Source: DASPXY01 sp038227745 (GTDB lineage Bacteria > Planctomycetota > Planctomycetia > Gemmatales > Gemmataceae). From it: DNA of 7,982 nt. A model generated the notes under the pieces. The model saw only the letters and a program-made list of their open reading frames with translations, did no database searches and was not told where the DNA came from. The translations under genes were made by a program, and so were the position numbers. The stretch is taken from positions 1 through 7,982 of the forward strand of contig JBBRPS010000486.1 of NCBI GenBank assembly GCA_038227745.1, given 5' to 3'. Below are positions 1 to 6,826 of the stretch, piece after piece; the stretch's first letter is position 1; every line of letters starts with the position of its first letter.

Positions 1-26
1 CCTCGCTTGCGCTTCGGGCTGGTGTG
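1..26. repeat. Possible edge of a dispersed planctomycete intergenic repeat
   Basis: The window opens with a stretch whose reverse complement reads CACACCAGCCCGAAGCGCAA and continues GCGAGG. From memory, near-identical strings recur between genes in planctomycete genomes, where their spurious translations contain peptides such as TSPKRKRG. Only this one copy is visible here and it may be cut by the window edge, so repeat status is inferred and not shown. It lies downstream of the WD40 gene. The rest of 27-129 has no ORF, RNA gene or convincing terminator that I can see. Confidence 0.35.
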
Positions 27-129
27 AGGACCTGCCGCGCCGGAGTAATACCTCCCTGAACTGTCCGCCGAGCGATGGATCGGCCACGGGCCTGGGAACG
101 TCGCGACTCACGGAAATGCTGCCCCGCGC

Positions 130-3100
130 CTACTTCCCCGCCTCGGGCATCTTGATCACGTACGCGGCGTTGAGTTCCGGCACCGGCCGCCCGCGCGGGC
201 CGGCGCCCACCGCGAGGCGCTGGCCGTCCGGGGACACCGCCAAGGAGAAGAACACGCCCAGCGGCATTTCCTCACCGTACTCCAGTTTGCCCGTTGCCGC
301 GTCCCACACCGCGAGGTAGCCCTTGTTGAGCGGCGCGTCGCCGGCACTCACCAGCCGCTTGCCGTCCGGCGTGTAGCGCAGGCCGTATACCCAGCCCGGG
401 TGCGACTGCGGCAGCAGCGACCCCGCCCGCCTCAACTTCGGGTTGTTCAGGTCGCGCACCAGCGTGGCGTCGGCGATGTTCCAGATCTTGATCACGCGCT
501 CCAGGCCGCCCGAGCCGCTCGCCAGGTGTTTGCCGTCCGGCGAGAAGGCCACGCTGAAGACGCTCTCCTCGTGGCCCTTGTCGAACGCCTTCTTGTCCAG
601 GCTCGCCAACAGCGTCCAGACGCCAACCAGCGGCCCCTCTCTGTACGGCGATGCCATCAGGCCGAACACCCGCGCGGCCACCTGCGGCGCCACGCGGAAC
701 GGCACCGTCTTGAATTCGCGGAGCAGCGCCCCCGTGTTCGCGTCCCACAGCTTCACAATGTTGTCGTAGCCGGCGCTGGCGAGCTGCTTGCCGTCCGGCG
801 AGAAGGCGATGCCGTAGATCATCGTCTCGTTCGGCTTCGGGTGGGCGTTGATCTCGCGCAGCGGCACGCCCTTGACCAGGTCGAAGAAGCGCACCTTGCC
901 GTCGTAGTTCCCGCTCGCCAGGATGGGCGCCGTCGGGTGGAACGCCACGGCGTAGACCTGATTCGGGTGCGGGAAGTTCTTCACCGGCGCGTCGGCCGCC
1001 ACCTTCCACGCCAGGACCGATTTATCGTTGCCCGACGAGTAGAGCGTGGCGTTGTCCGCGGCGAACACCACGTCCGAGGCGCCCGTGCCGTGCGCGAAGC
1101 TCTGCAGCGGCTTGAGGAAGTCGGCCGTCGGCGGCTGGTTCACCACGTACGGCGTCCCCCAGACGACGATCGACTTATCCGCACACCCCGCCGCCAGGGT
1201 GAGGTTGTTGGGACTGAACGCCAGGGCGCGGACCGGCGCCGGCGCCGGCACGGTCTTCAGTTCCTTGCCGTCGGCGAAGTTGTACAGGCGGACGGTCTTG
1301 TCCTCGCCGCCCGTCGCGAGCAGCGTGAGGTTCTTCGACACGGCGACGGCCCGCAGCGCCGCGCCGGCGCCGGCGATCGTGCGCTCCTTGGCGCCGTTGG
1401 CGAGGTTCCAGAACGTGACGAGCTTGTCGGCGCCGGCCGTCAGCACGTGCGTGTTGTTCGGCGTCAGCGTCAGGGCGTAGAGCGGACCTGCGGCCACCGG
1501 GATGACGCGCGCCACGGACACCGAATCGGCGATAACCTCTTTACCGGCTCCGGAAACGAGGTCCTTGTTGTTGGGGTGCAGCACGACTGCCCGCACCGGG
1601 CCGGCGTGGGCGAAGAACTGCAACTCCTTCGCCGTGGGCACGTCCCAGACGCGCGTCAGGTTGTCCGCCGCGCCGGTCGCGACCTTCGTCTTGTCCACGC
1701 TGAACGACAGCGCGTTGACGTCGGCGGGGTGCGCCAGCGTCAGCACTTCCTTGGCGTCAGTGACGTTGAAGACGTGAGCCGCCTTGCCGGCGGCGACGCC
1801 GACCTGGGTGAAATCGCGGTTGAAGGCGACGGCGCTGACCGGCTCCTTGAACGGGCCGAACGTCTTGAGGACGACGCCCTTGGTCAGATCCCAGAGCTTC
1901 GCCGTACCGTCCTTGCCTGCGGACAGCACCTGCGTGCCATTGCTGTGGTACTGCACGCCGACCGCGCCGCCCTTGTGAGCGTCGAGGACGGTGACGACGC
2001 CCACGTCCGCGAGGCGGGCGGTCTTGTCGGCGCCGGCCGAGACGAGCGTGCGGTTGTCCGCCAGGAAGGTCAGGTCGTGGACCGCCCCCGTGTGCCCGGG
2101 GAGCACCAGGATCTCGCGGCCCAGGGCGACGTCGAAGACGCGCACTGCGGAATCCTTCGTGTCCCCAGCGCTGACCGCGACGCGCAGGCCGTTCGGGCTG
2201 AGGGCCACGCTCTGCGCCGGACCGTTCAGGGGGAACAGCGCGAGCGGCTTACCCTCGTCCTTGACGCCCGCCTTGACCGGTGCCAGGTTCCACACTTTCA
2301 CCGCCTTGTCGGCGCCGGCCGTCGCCAGCCGCAGCCCGTCGGCGCTGATGCCGAGGTCCACGATGGGGCCGTCGTGGGCCGCGAACGACTTCAGTTCCTT
2401 GCCGTCGGCAGCGTTCCACACGCGGACGGTCTTGTCGTCCGCCGCGATCACCTGATCGCCCTTCGGCGTGAACAGGGCCTGTTGGACCGGGCCGCTGCTG
2501 CCCCACTGCCGCAGCAGGGCCGACGTCCAGATGCGGGCCGTCTTGTCTTCGCCTGCCGAGATCACACGCTTGCCGTCGGGGTGGAAGGCGACCGCCCGAA
2601 CCGCCGCGTCCTGCGGGAAGAACTCGACCAGCTTGCCGTCCAGGCCGTAGACGCGGGCGCGGTTGTCACCGCCGACGACAAGCCGGCTGCCGTCCGGGGC
2701 GAACGCGACCGCCTTGACCGGCGCCGGCGTGGCCACCGTCGCCACTTCCTTGCCATCGGCGAGGTTCCACACCTTGACCGCCTGACCGCTCGCGGCGGCG
2801 AGGCGGCCGCCATCCTTGCTCAGGGCCAGCGCCGTCACCGGCCCGGCCGCTTCCAGTTTGGTCTTCGCCTCCCCCGACGCGACCGCCCAGAGTTGCACCG
2901 TGTTGTCGGCGCCGGCCGAGGCGAGCAGGTCGCCCTTCGGCAGGTAGGCCAGGGCGCTCACTCCCCCCTTGTGGCCAGGGAGGCTCTTGACCTCATTCTC
3001 CTTGCCCTTGGCGGGAGTGACTTCATACACGCGGATCGAGCCGTCGGTCAGGCCCGCGGCGACGTGCTTGCCGTCCGGGCTGAGGGCGACCGCCTGGACC

Positions 3101-4866
3101 GCGGCGGTCAGGGCGATCTTGCGGAGTTGCTTGCCGTCGGCCGCGCCCCACAGGGCGAGCGACTTGTCCATGCTGCCCACCGCGACCGTCTTGCCGTCGG
3201 CGCTGAAAGCCACCGAGGTGACGGGCAGGGCGGCGCCAGTGAAATCGCGCTCCTTGGCACCCGTCGCCAGGTTCCAGAGGTGGGCCTGCTTGTCGTCGCC
3301 GCCGGTCAGCAGTTTGGCACCGTCGGGGCTGACGGCGACCGCGGTGACCTTGTCGGGGTGGGCCAGTGCCTTCGGCGGCGGAACGGGGAGCTGCCACAGC
3401 TTGACGGTGTGGTCCGCGGAAGCCGAGAGGAGCTGATTGCCGGCCGCATTGATCGCCAGTGAGGTGACCCGGCCACCGTGGGCGCCGAGAGACTCCGCCT
3501 CCTTGCCGGTGGCCTGGTTCCACAGGCGGACCGTGCCGCCGGCCCCGCCGGAGACGAGGACCTGGCCGTTCGCACTGATCGCCACCGCGGTCACCGGCCC
3601 GGTGTGCCCGGAGAACTGCCGCTCGATGGCGTTCTTCGCCAGGTCCCAGGTCCGCAGGATCTTGTCGGCGCCGCCGGTGAACAGCTTCTTGCCATCGGGC
3701 GTGACGGCGGCGGCGAGCACGGCATCGGGGTGGGTCAGCGTCCGCGACGGCGCCAGCGGCAGCGCCCAGACCTTGAGCAGGCCGTCGGCGCCCGCGGTGA
3801 CGAGCTGCGTATTCTGCGGGTTGAAGCCGACGCCGGTCACCGCGCCGCCGTGCGCCAGATGGTGGCCGAGGGGCTTGCCGTCGGCGGCGTTCCACAGCAC
3901 AAGGTGGCCGTCAGCGGTGCCTGCGGCGACGGCGGTCGCGTTCGAGTTGGGCGCGACGGACGCGATCGCCGCCGTGGCCCCGGTCAGCGGCCGCACTTCC
4001 TTGGCGGTGGTGAGCAGCGCGATGCGGACGACCTTGTCGGCGCCGCCGGTGAAGACCGTGTTGCCGTCGGGCGACAGGGCCAGCGCATTGACGGCGTCGG
4101 CGTGCGCCGGCAGCGAACGCGACGCGGGCGCCGGCACCTGGAGGAACTTCAGCAGGCCGTCGTCGCCGGCGCTGTAGGCCGCGACGTTGTTGGCGTTGAA
4201 GACGACGGCGTTGGCGGCGGCGGTGTGGGCGCCGACGACGCCGAGCGACTGGCCGTTGGCGACGTTCCAGAACCGGACCGTTTTATCCGCCCCGCTGCTG
4301 GCGAGGATCTGGTTGTTGACGCTGAAGGCGACCGAGGTCACCGGGCCGCTGTGGCCCTTGAGGGCGTGGAGTTGCTTGAAGTCGGCGACGTTCCAGACGT
4401 GGACGACGCCGTCCTTGCCGGCGGCGGCCAGCTTGGTGCCGTCGGGGCTGAGGGTCAGGCCGTTGACGGCGTCGGCGGCGGCCAGGGTGCGGACCGGGCT
4501 GGTCGAGGGCACGTCCCAGAGCTTGAGCGTGTTGTCGGCGCTGCCCGAGGCGAGGTAATGGCCGTCGGGGCTGAAGGCGACGGCGAGGACCTGTTTCTGG
4601 TGGCCGTTGGGACCGGCGTAGGTCTTGATCTCCTTGGCGGTGGCCGCATCCCAGAGCTTGACGCTGTTATCGAAGCTGCCCGTGAGAAGGTACTTGCCGT
4701 CGGGACTGAAGGCGACGGAGTAGACGACGTCCGTGTGGCCCTTGAAGGTGGCGAGGACGTTGGGCTGGGCGGGCGGGTCGTCCGCGGCGGCGGTCCACAG
4801 GCCGAGGAGGAGAGCGGCGAGGGCGGGCGGCAGGAGGCGACGAAGGCGGGGGGCAGGGTGGCGCAT
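130..4866 (-). CDS. Exported giant WD40-repeat protein, about 35 blades
   Basis: This gene encodes 1578 residues. Residues 1-28 form a signal peptide: an Arg-rich start (MRHPAPRLRR), a Leu/Ala core and a likely cleavage site after TAAA before DDPP. From about residue 37 to 1572 the protein is a continuous array of about 35 WD40-like repeats of 38-45 residues, with the pattern H-x3-V-x-AVAFSPDG...L.(S/T)GGADKTV(K/R)LW(D/N). Many repeats use GADK in place of SGSxD, WN in place of WD, or lack the GH histidine. Blades 32 and 33 are separated by an insertion of about 46 residues (1386-1431). No kinase, protease, cytochrome or other catalytic domain is visible. WD40 propellers are protein-interaction scaffolds; here the location would be periplasmic or extracellular, and the partner is unknown. 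I chose the ATG at 4866 over an in-frame ATG at 4968 because 4866 has a GGAGG 9 nt upstream and is followed directly by the signal peptide. The gene is monocistronic as far as seen and divergent from purH. Family assignment is secure; function is not. Confidence 0.95.
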   Translation of the reverse strand: MRHPAPRLRRLLPPALAALLLGLWTAAADDPPAQPNVLATFKGHTDVVYSVAFSPDGKYLLTGSFDNSVKLWDAATAKEIKTYAGPNGHQKQVLAVAFSPDGHYLASGSADNTLKLWDVPSTSPVRTLAAADAVNGLTLSPDGTKLAAAGKDGVVHVWNVADFKQLHALKGHSGPVTSVAFSVNNQILASSGADKTVRFWNVANGQSLGVVGAHTAAANAVVFNANNVAAYSAGDDGLLKFLQVPAPASRSLPAHADAVNALALSPDGNTVFTGGADKVVRIALLTTAKEVRPLTGATAAIASVAPNSNATAVAAGTADGHLVLWNAADGKPLGHHLAHGGAVTGVGFNPQNTQLVTAGADGLLKVWALPLAPSRTLTHPDAVLAAAVTPDGKKLFTGGADKILRTWDLAKNAIERQFSGHTGPVTAVAISANGQVLVSGGAGGTVRLWNQATGKEAESLGAHGGRVTSLAINAAGNQLLSASADHTVKLWQLPVPPPKALAHPDKVTAVAVSPDGAKLLTGGDDKQAHLWNLATGAKERDFTGAALPVTSVAFSADGKTVAVGSMDKSLALWGAADGKQLRKIALTAAVQAVALSPDGKHVAAGLTDGSIRVYEVTPAKGKENEVKSLPGHKGGVSALAYLPKGDLLASAGADNTVQLWAVASGEAKTKLEAAGPVTALALSKDGGRLAAASGQAVKVWNLADGKEVATVATPAPVKAVAFAPDGSRLVVGGDNRARVYGLDGKLVEFFPQDAAVRAVAFHPDGKRVISAGEDKTARIWTSALLRQWGSSGPVQQALFTPKGDQVIAADDKTVRVWNAADGKELKSFAAHDGPIVDLGISADGLRLATAGADKAVKVWNLAPVKAGVKDEGKPLALFPLNGPAQSVALSPNGLRVAVSAGDTKDSAVRVFDVALGREILVLPGHTGAVHDLTFLADNRTLVSAGADKTARLADVGVVTVLDAHKGGAVGVQYHSNGTQVLSAGKDGTAKLWDLTKGVVLKTFGPFKEPVSAVAFNRDFTQVGVAAGKAAHVFNVTDAKEVLTLAHPADVNALSFSVDKTKVATGAADNLTRVWDVPTAKELQFFAHAGPVRAVVLHPNNKDLVSGAGKEVIADSVSVARVIPVAAGPLYALTLTPNNTHVLTAGADKLVTFWNLANGAKERTIAGAGAALRAVAVSKNLTLLATGGEDKTVRLYNFADGKELKTVPAPAPVRALAFSPNNLTLAAGCADKSIVVWGTPYVVNQPPTADFLKPLQSFAHGTGASDVVFAADNATLYSSGNDKSVLAWKVAADAPVKNFPHPNQVYAVAFHPTAPILASGNYDGKVRFFDLVKGVPLREINAHPKPNETMIYGIAFSPDGKQLASAGYDNIVKLWDANTGALLREFKTVPFRVAPQVAARVFGLMASPYREGPLVGVWTLLASLDKKAFDKGHEESVFSVAFSPDGKHLASGSGGLERVIKIWNIADATLVRDLNNPKLRRAGSLLPQSHPGWVYGLRYTPDGKRLVSAGDAPLNKGYLAVWDAATGKLEYGEEMPLGVFFSLAVSPDGQRLAVGAGPRGRPVPELNAAYVIKMPEAGK
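2959..4464 (-). repeat. Three-blade super-repeats within the WD40 gene
   Basis: Residues 135-636 fall into four consecutive units of 125, 124, 124 and 129 residues, each made of three WD40 blades of different character (A-B-C). Units are 4090-4464, 3718-4089, 3346-3717 and 2959-3345. A blades carry (S/T)PDG.KL.TGGADK and often end near AKER.FTG. B blades carry (A/N/T)(D/G)GK after WN. C blades end in a proline-rich linker such as LPLAPSRTL, LPVPPPKAL or VPAPASRSL. The fourth unit is the most diverged at its C blade. This is read directly from the translation; it implies duplication of a three-blade cassette within the gene. Confidence 0.75.
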
Positions 4867-4875
4867 GCTGAGGGA

Positions 4876-4880
4876 CCTCC
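4876..4880 (-). promoter_or_regulatory. Shine-Dalgarno of the WD40 gene
   Basis: On the minus strand GGAGG lies 9 nt upstream of the ATG at 4866. It decides the start: the longer in-frame ATG at 4968 would add 34 residues ahead of the signal peptide and has no comparable site. Confidence 0.75.
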
Positions 4881-4958
4881 GTGGGCGGACGTCAGGGGGG
4901 TGAGCCGCGGTGGCGACCGTCCAGGTGGGGGGTGGGCTGGATGCCGCTCGGAGGGTGT

Positions 4959-4987
4959 AGTTTCGCACGCGGCGGCGCAGCTGTCAA
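4959..4987 (-). promoter_or_regulatory. Candidate sigma70-type promoter for the WD40 gene
   Basis: On the minus strand a perfect TTGACA (4982-4987) is followed 17 nt later by GAAACT (4959-4964). The -35 match and spacing are ideal but the -10 matches only three of six consensus bases. The resulting leader would be roughly 85 nt. The perfect -35 in GC-rich DNA and its position make it plausible; the weak -10 keeps confidence low. Confidence 0.3.
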
Positions 4988-4989
4988 CG

Positions 4990-5003
4990 CAGTTGCCAGT
5001 TGC
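4990..5003. repeat. Tandem 7-bp duplication CAGTTGC x2
   Basis: CAGTTGC occurs twice in a row immediately outside the left arm of the large palindrome. It could be slippage or part of the element's border. No matching copy is seen beyond the right arm, so it does not look like a target-site duplication. Confidence 0.6.
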
Positions 5004-5005
5004 CA

Positions 5006-5115
5006 GAATTTGAACCACAAAGCTCACAAAGACCATAGAGAATTGCAGGAGGGTGTTTTCTCTGGCATTTCTCTGACATTCTTTGTGGTCTTTGTGAGCT
5101 TTGTGGTTCAAATTC
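5006..5115. repeat. Large palindromic element (MITE- or REP-like), perfect 30-bp arms
   Basis: Arms 5006-5035 and 5086-5115 are perfect reverse complements over 30 bp. Pairing continues imperfectly inward (5036-5049 with 5072-5085), leaving a loop of roughly 20 nt. The arm is built from a short motif, CACAAAG, repeated at about helical-turn spacing. Because of the symmetry, both strands translate to almost the same peptide, NLNHKAHKDH followed later by FVSFVVQI. From memory, such NHKxHKDHKE-type spurious peptides are widespread in environmental bacterial genomes, marking dispersed non-coding palindromes. It is more AT-rich than its surroundings. There is no transposase here, so any mobility would be in trans. 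It sits between the two candidate divergent promoters. Confidence 0.85.
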
Positions 5116-5158
5116 GCGAAACGGCAAGCCAGCTCCGACCCCGCACCGCCGTACCTCA

Positions 5159-5164
5159 TATCAT
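5159..5164 (+). promoter_or_regulatory. Candidate purH -10 box
   Basis: TATCAT matches five of six bases of the sigma70 -10 consensus and is conspicuous in GC-rich DNA. Transcription would start near 5171, giving a leader of about 47 nt. The -35 position shows only a poor match (around CGACCC or CCGACC), so the promoter is tentative. Confidence 0.3.
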
Positions 5165-5202
5165 TTCCCTTGCCGAGCTACGGAACCACCTTCTTACGCA
5201 GC

Positions 5203-5207
5203 GAGGA
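5203..5207 (+). promoter_or_regulatory. Ribosome binding site of purH
   Basis: GAGGA lies 10 nt upstream of the ATG at 5218. It is a moderate Shine-Dalgarno and supports that start over the in-frame ATG at 5101, which falls inside the right arm of the palindrome. Confidence 0.55.
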
Positions 5208-5217
5208 CAACTGGTCC

Positions 5218-6801
5218 ATGCCCCTGCGCACCATCCGCCGTGCCCTGCTCAGCGTCAGCGACAAAACCGGCCTGGTCGAATTGGCCCGTGCCCTCGCCGG
5301 CTTCGCCGTCGAACTGATCTCCACGGGGGGCACGCGCAAGGCCCTCGCCGACGCCGGCCTGGCCGTCCGCGACGTCTCCGAGGTGACCGGCTTCCCGGAG
5401 ATGCTCGACGGCCGCGTCAAGACGCTGCATCCGCTGATCCACGGCGGCATCCTCGCGATTCGCAACAACCCTCAGCACGCGGCGACCGTGCAGCAGCACA
5501 GTATCGGCTTGATCGACATGGTCGTGTGCAACCTCTACCCGTTCGAGGCGACCGTCGCCAAACCCGTCACGACCCACGAGGAGATCGTCGAGAACATCGA
5601 CATCGGCGGCCCGTCGATGGTGCGCTCGGCGGCGAAGAACTATCACGACGTCGCCGTCGTCACCGACCCGGAACAGTACGCCGCCGTGATCGAGGAGCTG
5701 CATGCACACCAGGGCGCCCTGACGCCGGCGACGCGCGAGCGTCTGGCCGCCGCCGCCTTCGCCCTCACCGCCGCCTACGACCGCGCCATCAGTGGCTACT
5801 TCGCGGCCCGCGTCGGCGGGGTCGAGGAATGGCCCGCCGTGCTCGACCTGCGCTTCGAGCGCCGCCTGGCCCTGCGCTACGGCGAGAACCCACACCAGAA
5901 GGCGGCGTTCTACGTCGAGCCGGATGTGCGGCACGCCTGCGTTGCCAGCGCCGAGCGACTGCACGGCAAGGAACTGTCGTACAACAACCTCCTCGATCTC
6001 GACAGCGCGTTCAACCTGGTGCGCGAGTTCGACACGCCCGCCGCGGTCGTCATCAAGCACAACAACCCCTGCGGCGCCGCGATCGCCGCCACACTCGCCC
6101 TGGCCTTCCAGAAGGCCTACGAAGGCGATCCGTTGAGTGCCTACGGGGGAGTACTCGGCTTCAACACCGAGGTGGACGAGGCGACGGCAGAGCAGATCAC
6201 CGAGCCGAACCGCTTCATCGAGTGCATCATCGCGCCGTCGTATAGCGAGGGCGCCTTCCGCCTGCTGACCACGCGGCCGACCTGGAAGAAGAACGTGCGC
6301 CTGCTGCGGACGGGACCGATCCAGCGCGACGAGGGGGTGGCGCGGTCGCTCGACTTCCGCCGCGTCGACGGCGGCCTGCTGGTACAAACGCGCGACGTGG
6401 AGGCCGACGACTTCGCGAACGCAAAGGTGGTGACGAAGCGGGCGCCGAGCACGGCGGAGATGGCCGACCTGCGCTTCGCGTGGCGGGTGGTCAAGCACGT
6501 CAAGAGCAACGCCATCGTGCTGGCGAAGGGCGGCATGCTGATCGGGACGGGAGCCGGGCAGATGAGCCGCGTCGATTCGGTGCAGATCGCGGTGCGCAAG
6601 GCGGGCGAGCGCGTGCGCGGGTCGGTGCTGGCCTCCGATGCGTTCTTTCCGTTCCGCGACAACGTCGATGAGGCGGCCCAGGCCGGCGTCACCGCGGTCG
6701 TCCAGCCCGGCGGCTCGATGCGCGACCCGGACTCGATTCAGGCCTGCGACGAACACGGCCTGGCGATGGTCTTTACGGGCGTGCGCCACTTCCGGCATTG
6801 A
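5218..6801 (+). CDS. purH: Bifunctional AICAR formyltransferase / IMP cyclohydrolase PurH
   Basis: The 527-residue product matches the usual bacterial PurH length. It performs the last two steps of de novo purine synthesis in the cytoplasm: 10-formyltetrahydrofolate-dependent formylation of AICAR, then ring closure of FAICAR to IMP. Residues 1 to about 195 are the MGS-like IMP cyclohydrolase domain: LLSVSDKTGL, STGGTRKAL (35-43), FPEMLDGRVKTLHP (59-72), IDIGGPSMVRSAAKN (127-141). From about 215 to the end is the AICAR transformylase domain: LRYGENPHQ (219-227), KELSYNNLLDLDS, the catalytic Lys280-His281 in KHNNPCG, DPLSAYGG (304-311), KSNAIVLAKGG (429-439), and the C-terminal FTGVRHFRH. All key motifs are intact. 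The ATG at 5218 begins MPLRTIRRALLSVSDKTG, as in relatives; the upstream ATG at 5101 would add 39 residues translated from the intergenic palindrome. No other pur gene is adjacent and no purine riboswitch is seen. Confidence 0.98.
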   Translation: MPLRTIRRALLSVSDKTGLVELARALAGFAVELISTGGTRKALADAGLAVRDVSEVTGFPEMLDGRVKTLHPLIHGGILAIRNNPQHAATVQQHSIGLIDMVVCNLYPFEATVAKPVTTHEEIVENIDIGGPSMVRSAAKNYHDVAVVTDPEQYAAVIEELHAHQGALTPATRERLAAAAFALTAAYDRAISGYFAARVGGVEEWPAVLDLRFERRLALRYGENPHQKAAFYVEPDVRHACVASAERLHGKELSYNNLLDLDSAFNLVREFDTPAAVVIKHNNPCGAAIAATLALAFQKAYEGDPLSAYGGVLGFNTEVDEATAEQITEPNRFIECIIAPSYSEGAFRLLTTRPTWKKNVRLLRTGPIQRDEGVARSLDFRRVDGGLLVQTRDVEADDFANAKVVTKRAPSTAEMADLRFAWRVVKHVKSNAIVLAKGGMLIGTGAGQMSRVDSVQIAVRKAGERVRGSVLASDAFFPFRDNVDEAAQAGVTAVVQPGGSMRDPDSIQACDEHGLAMVFTGVRHFRH

Positions 6802-6819
6802 CCACCAAGCGAGCGGTGG
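6802..6819. terminator. Weak hairpin in the convergent purH gap
   Basis: CCACC (6802-6806) can pair with GGTGG (6815-6819) across an 8-nt loop, filling most of the 25-bp gap between two converging stop codons. It could serve both directions, but the stem is only five pairs and there is no T-tract on either side, so it is a poor intrinsic terminator. Confidence 0.2.
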
Positions 6820-6826
6820 GACCGCG

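Larger units (their letters stand above)
4867..5217. other. Divergent intergenic region between the WD40 gene and purH
   Basis: This 351-bp gap separates two divergent start codons. From left to right it holds the WD40 gene's Shine-Dalgarno and candidate promoter, a 7-bp tandem duplication, a 110-bp palindrome, and a candidate purH -10 box with leader. The centre is visibly more AT-rich than the surrounding coding DNA. Open frames crossing it (minus-strand start at 4968, plus-strand start at 5101) are extensions of the real genes or readings of the palindrome. I see no riboswitch-like structure in the short purH leader. Confidence 0.8.

Noticed and set aside
42..55. GGAG-TAATAC-CTCC hairpin as terminator of the WD40 gene
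   Set aside because: The four-pair stem has a six-base loop, no T-tract and lies some 75 bp past the stop codon.
400..3462. A 1020-codon open frame on the plus strand, antisense to the WD40 gene
   Set aside because: Its translation is a low-complexity Arg/Val/Gly/Asp-rich shadow that repeats in step with the WD40 blades; there is no recognisable domain or Shine-Dalgarno. High GC content suppresses stops in this frame.
130..4866. CRISPR array or phage-like tandem repeat, from the regular periodicity
   Set aside because: The periodicity of about 125 bp is that of coding WD40 blades, the copies are diverged, and there are no uniform spacers.
3478..5013. A 511-codon open frame on the plus strand opposite the WD40 N-terminal half
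   Set aside because: It has the same repetitive shadow composition and runs out of the gene into the intergenic repeat. The WD40 reading explains the sequence.
5006..5115. The palindrome as a small coding gene (NHKAHKDH... or FVSFVVQI... peptides)
   Set aside because: Both strands give nearly the same peptide because the DNA is palindromic, and there is no dedicated ribosome binding site. A structural repeat is the simpler reading.
5006..5115. The palindrome as an intrinsic terminator
   Set aside because: It lies upstream of two divergent genes, not at a transcript end, and the stem has no following T-tract in either direction.
4990..5130. Target-site duplication flanking the palindrome
   Set aside because: Sequences just outside the arms (CAGTTGCCA on the left, GCGAAACGG on the right) do not match as direct repeats.
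5116..5217. Purine-responsive riboswitch in the purH leader
   Set aside because: The leader is short and I see no conserved purine, PRPP or related aptamer core or paired stems.
5194..6798. A 534-codon open frame on the minus strand, antisense to purH
   Set aside because: The sense strand encodes a full PurH with every motif intact. The antisense product is Arg/Asp/Gly-rich with no family features.
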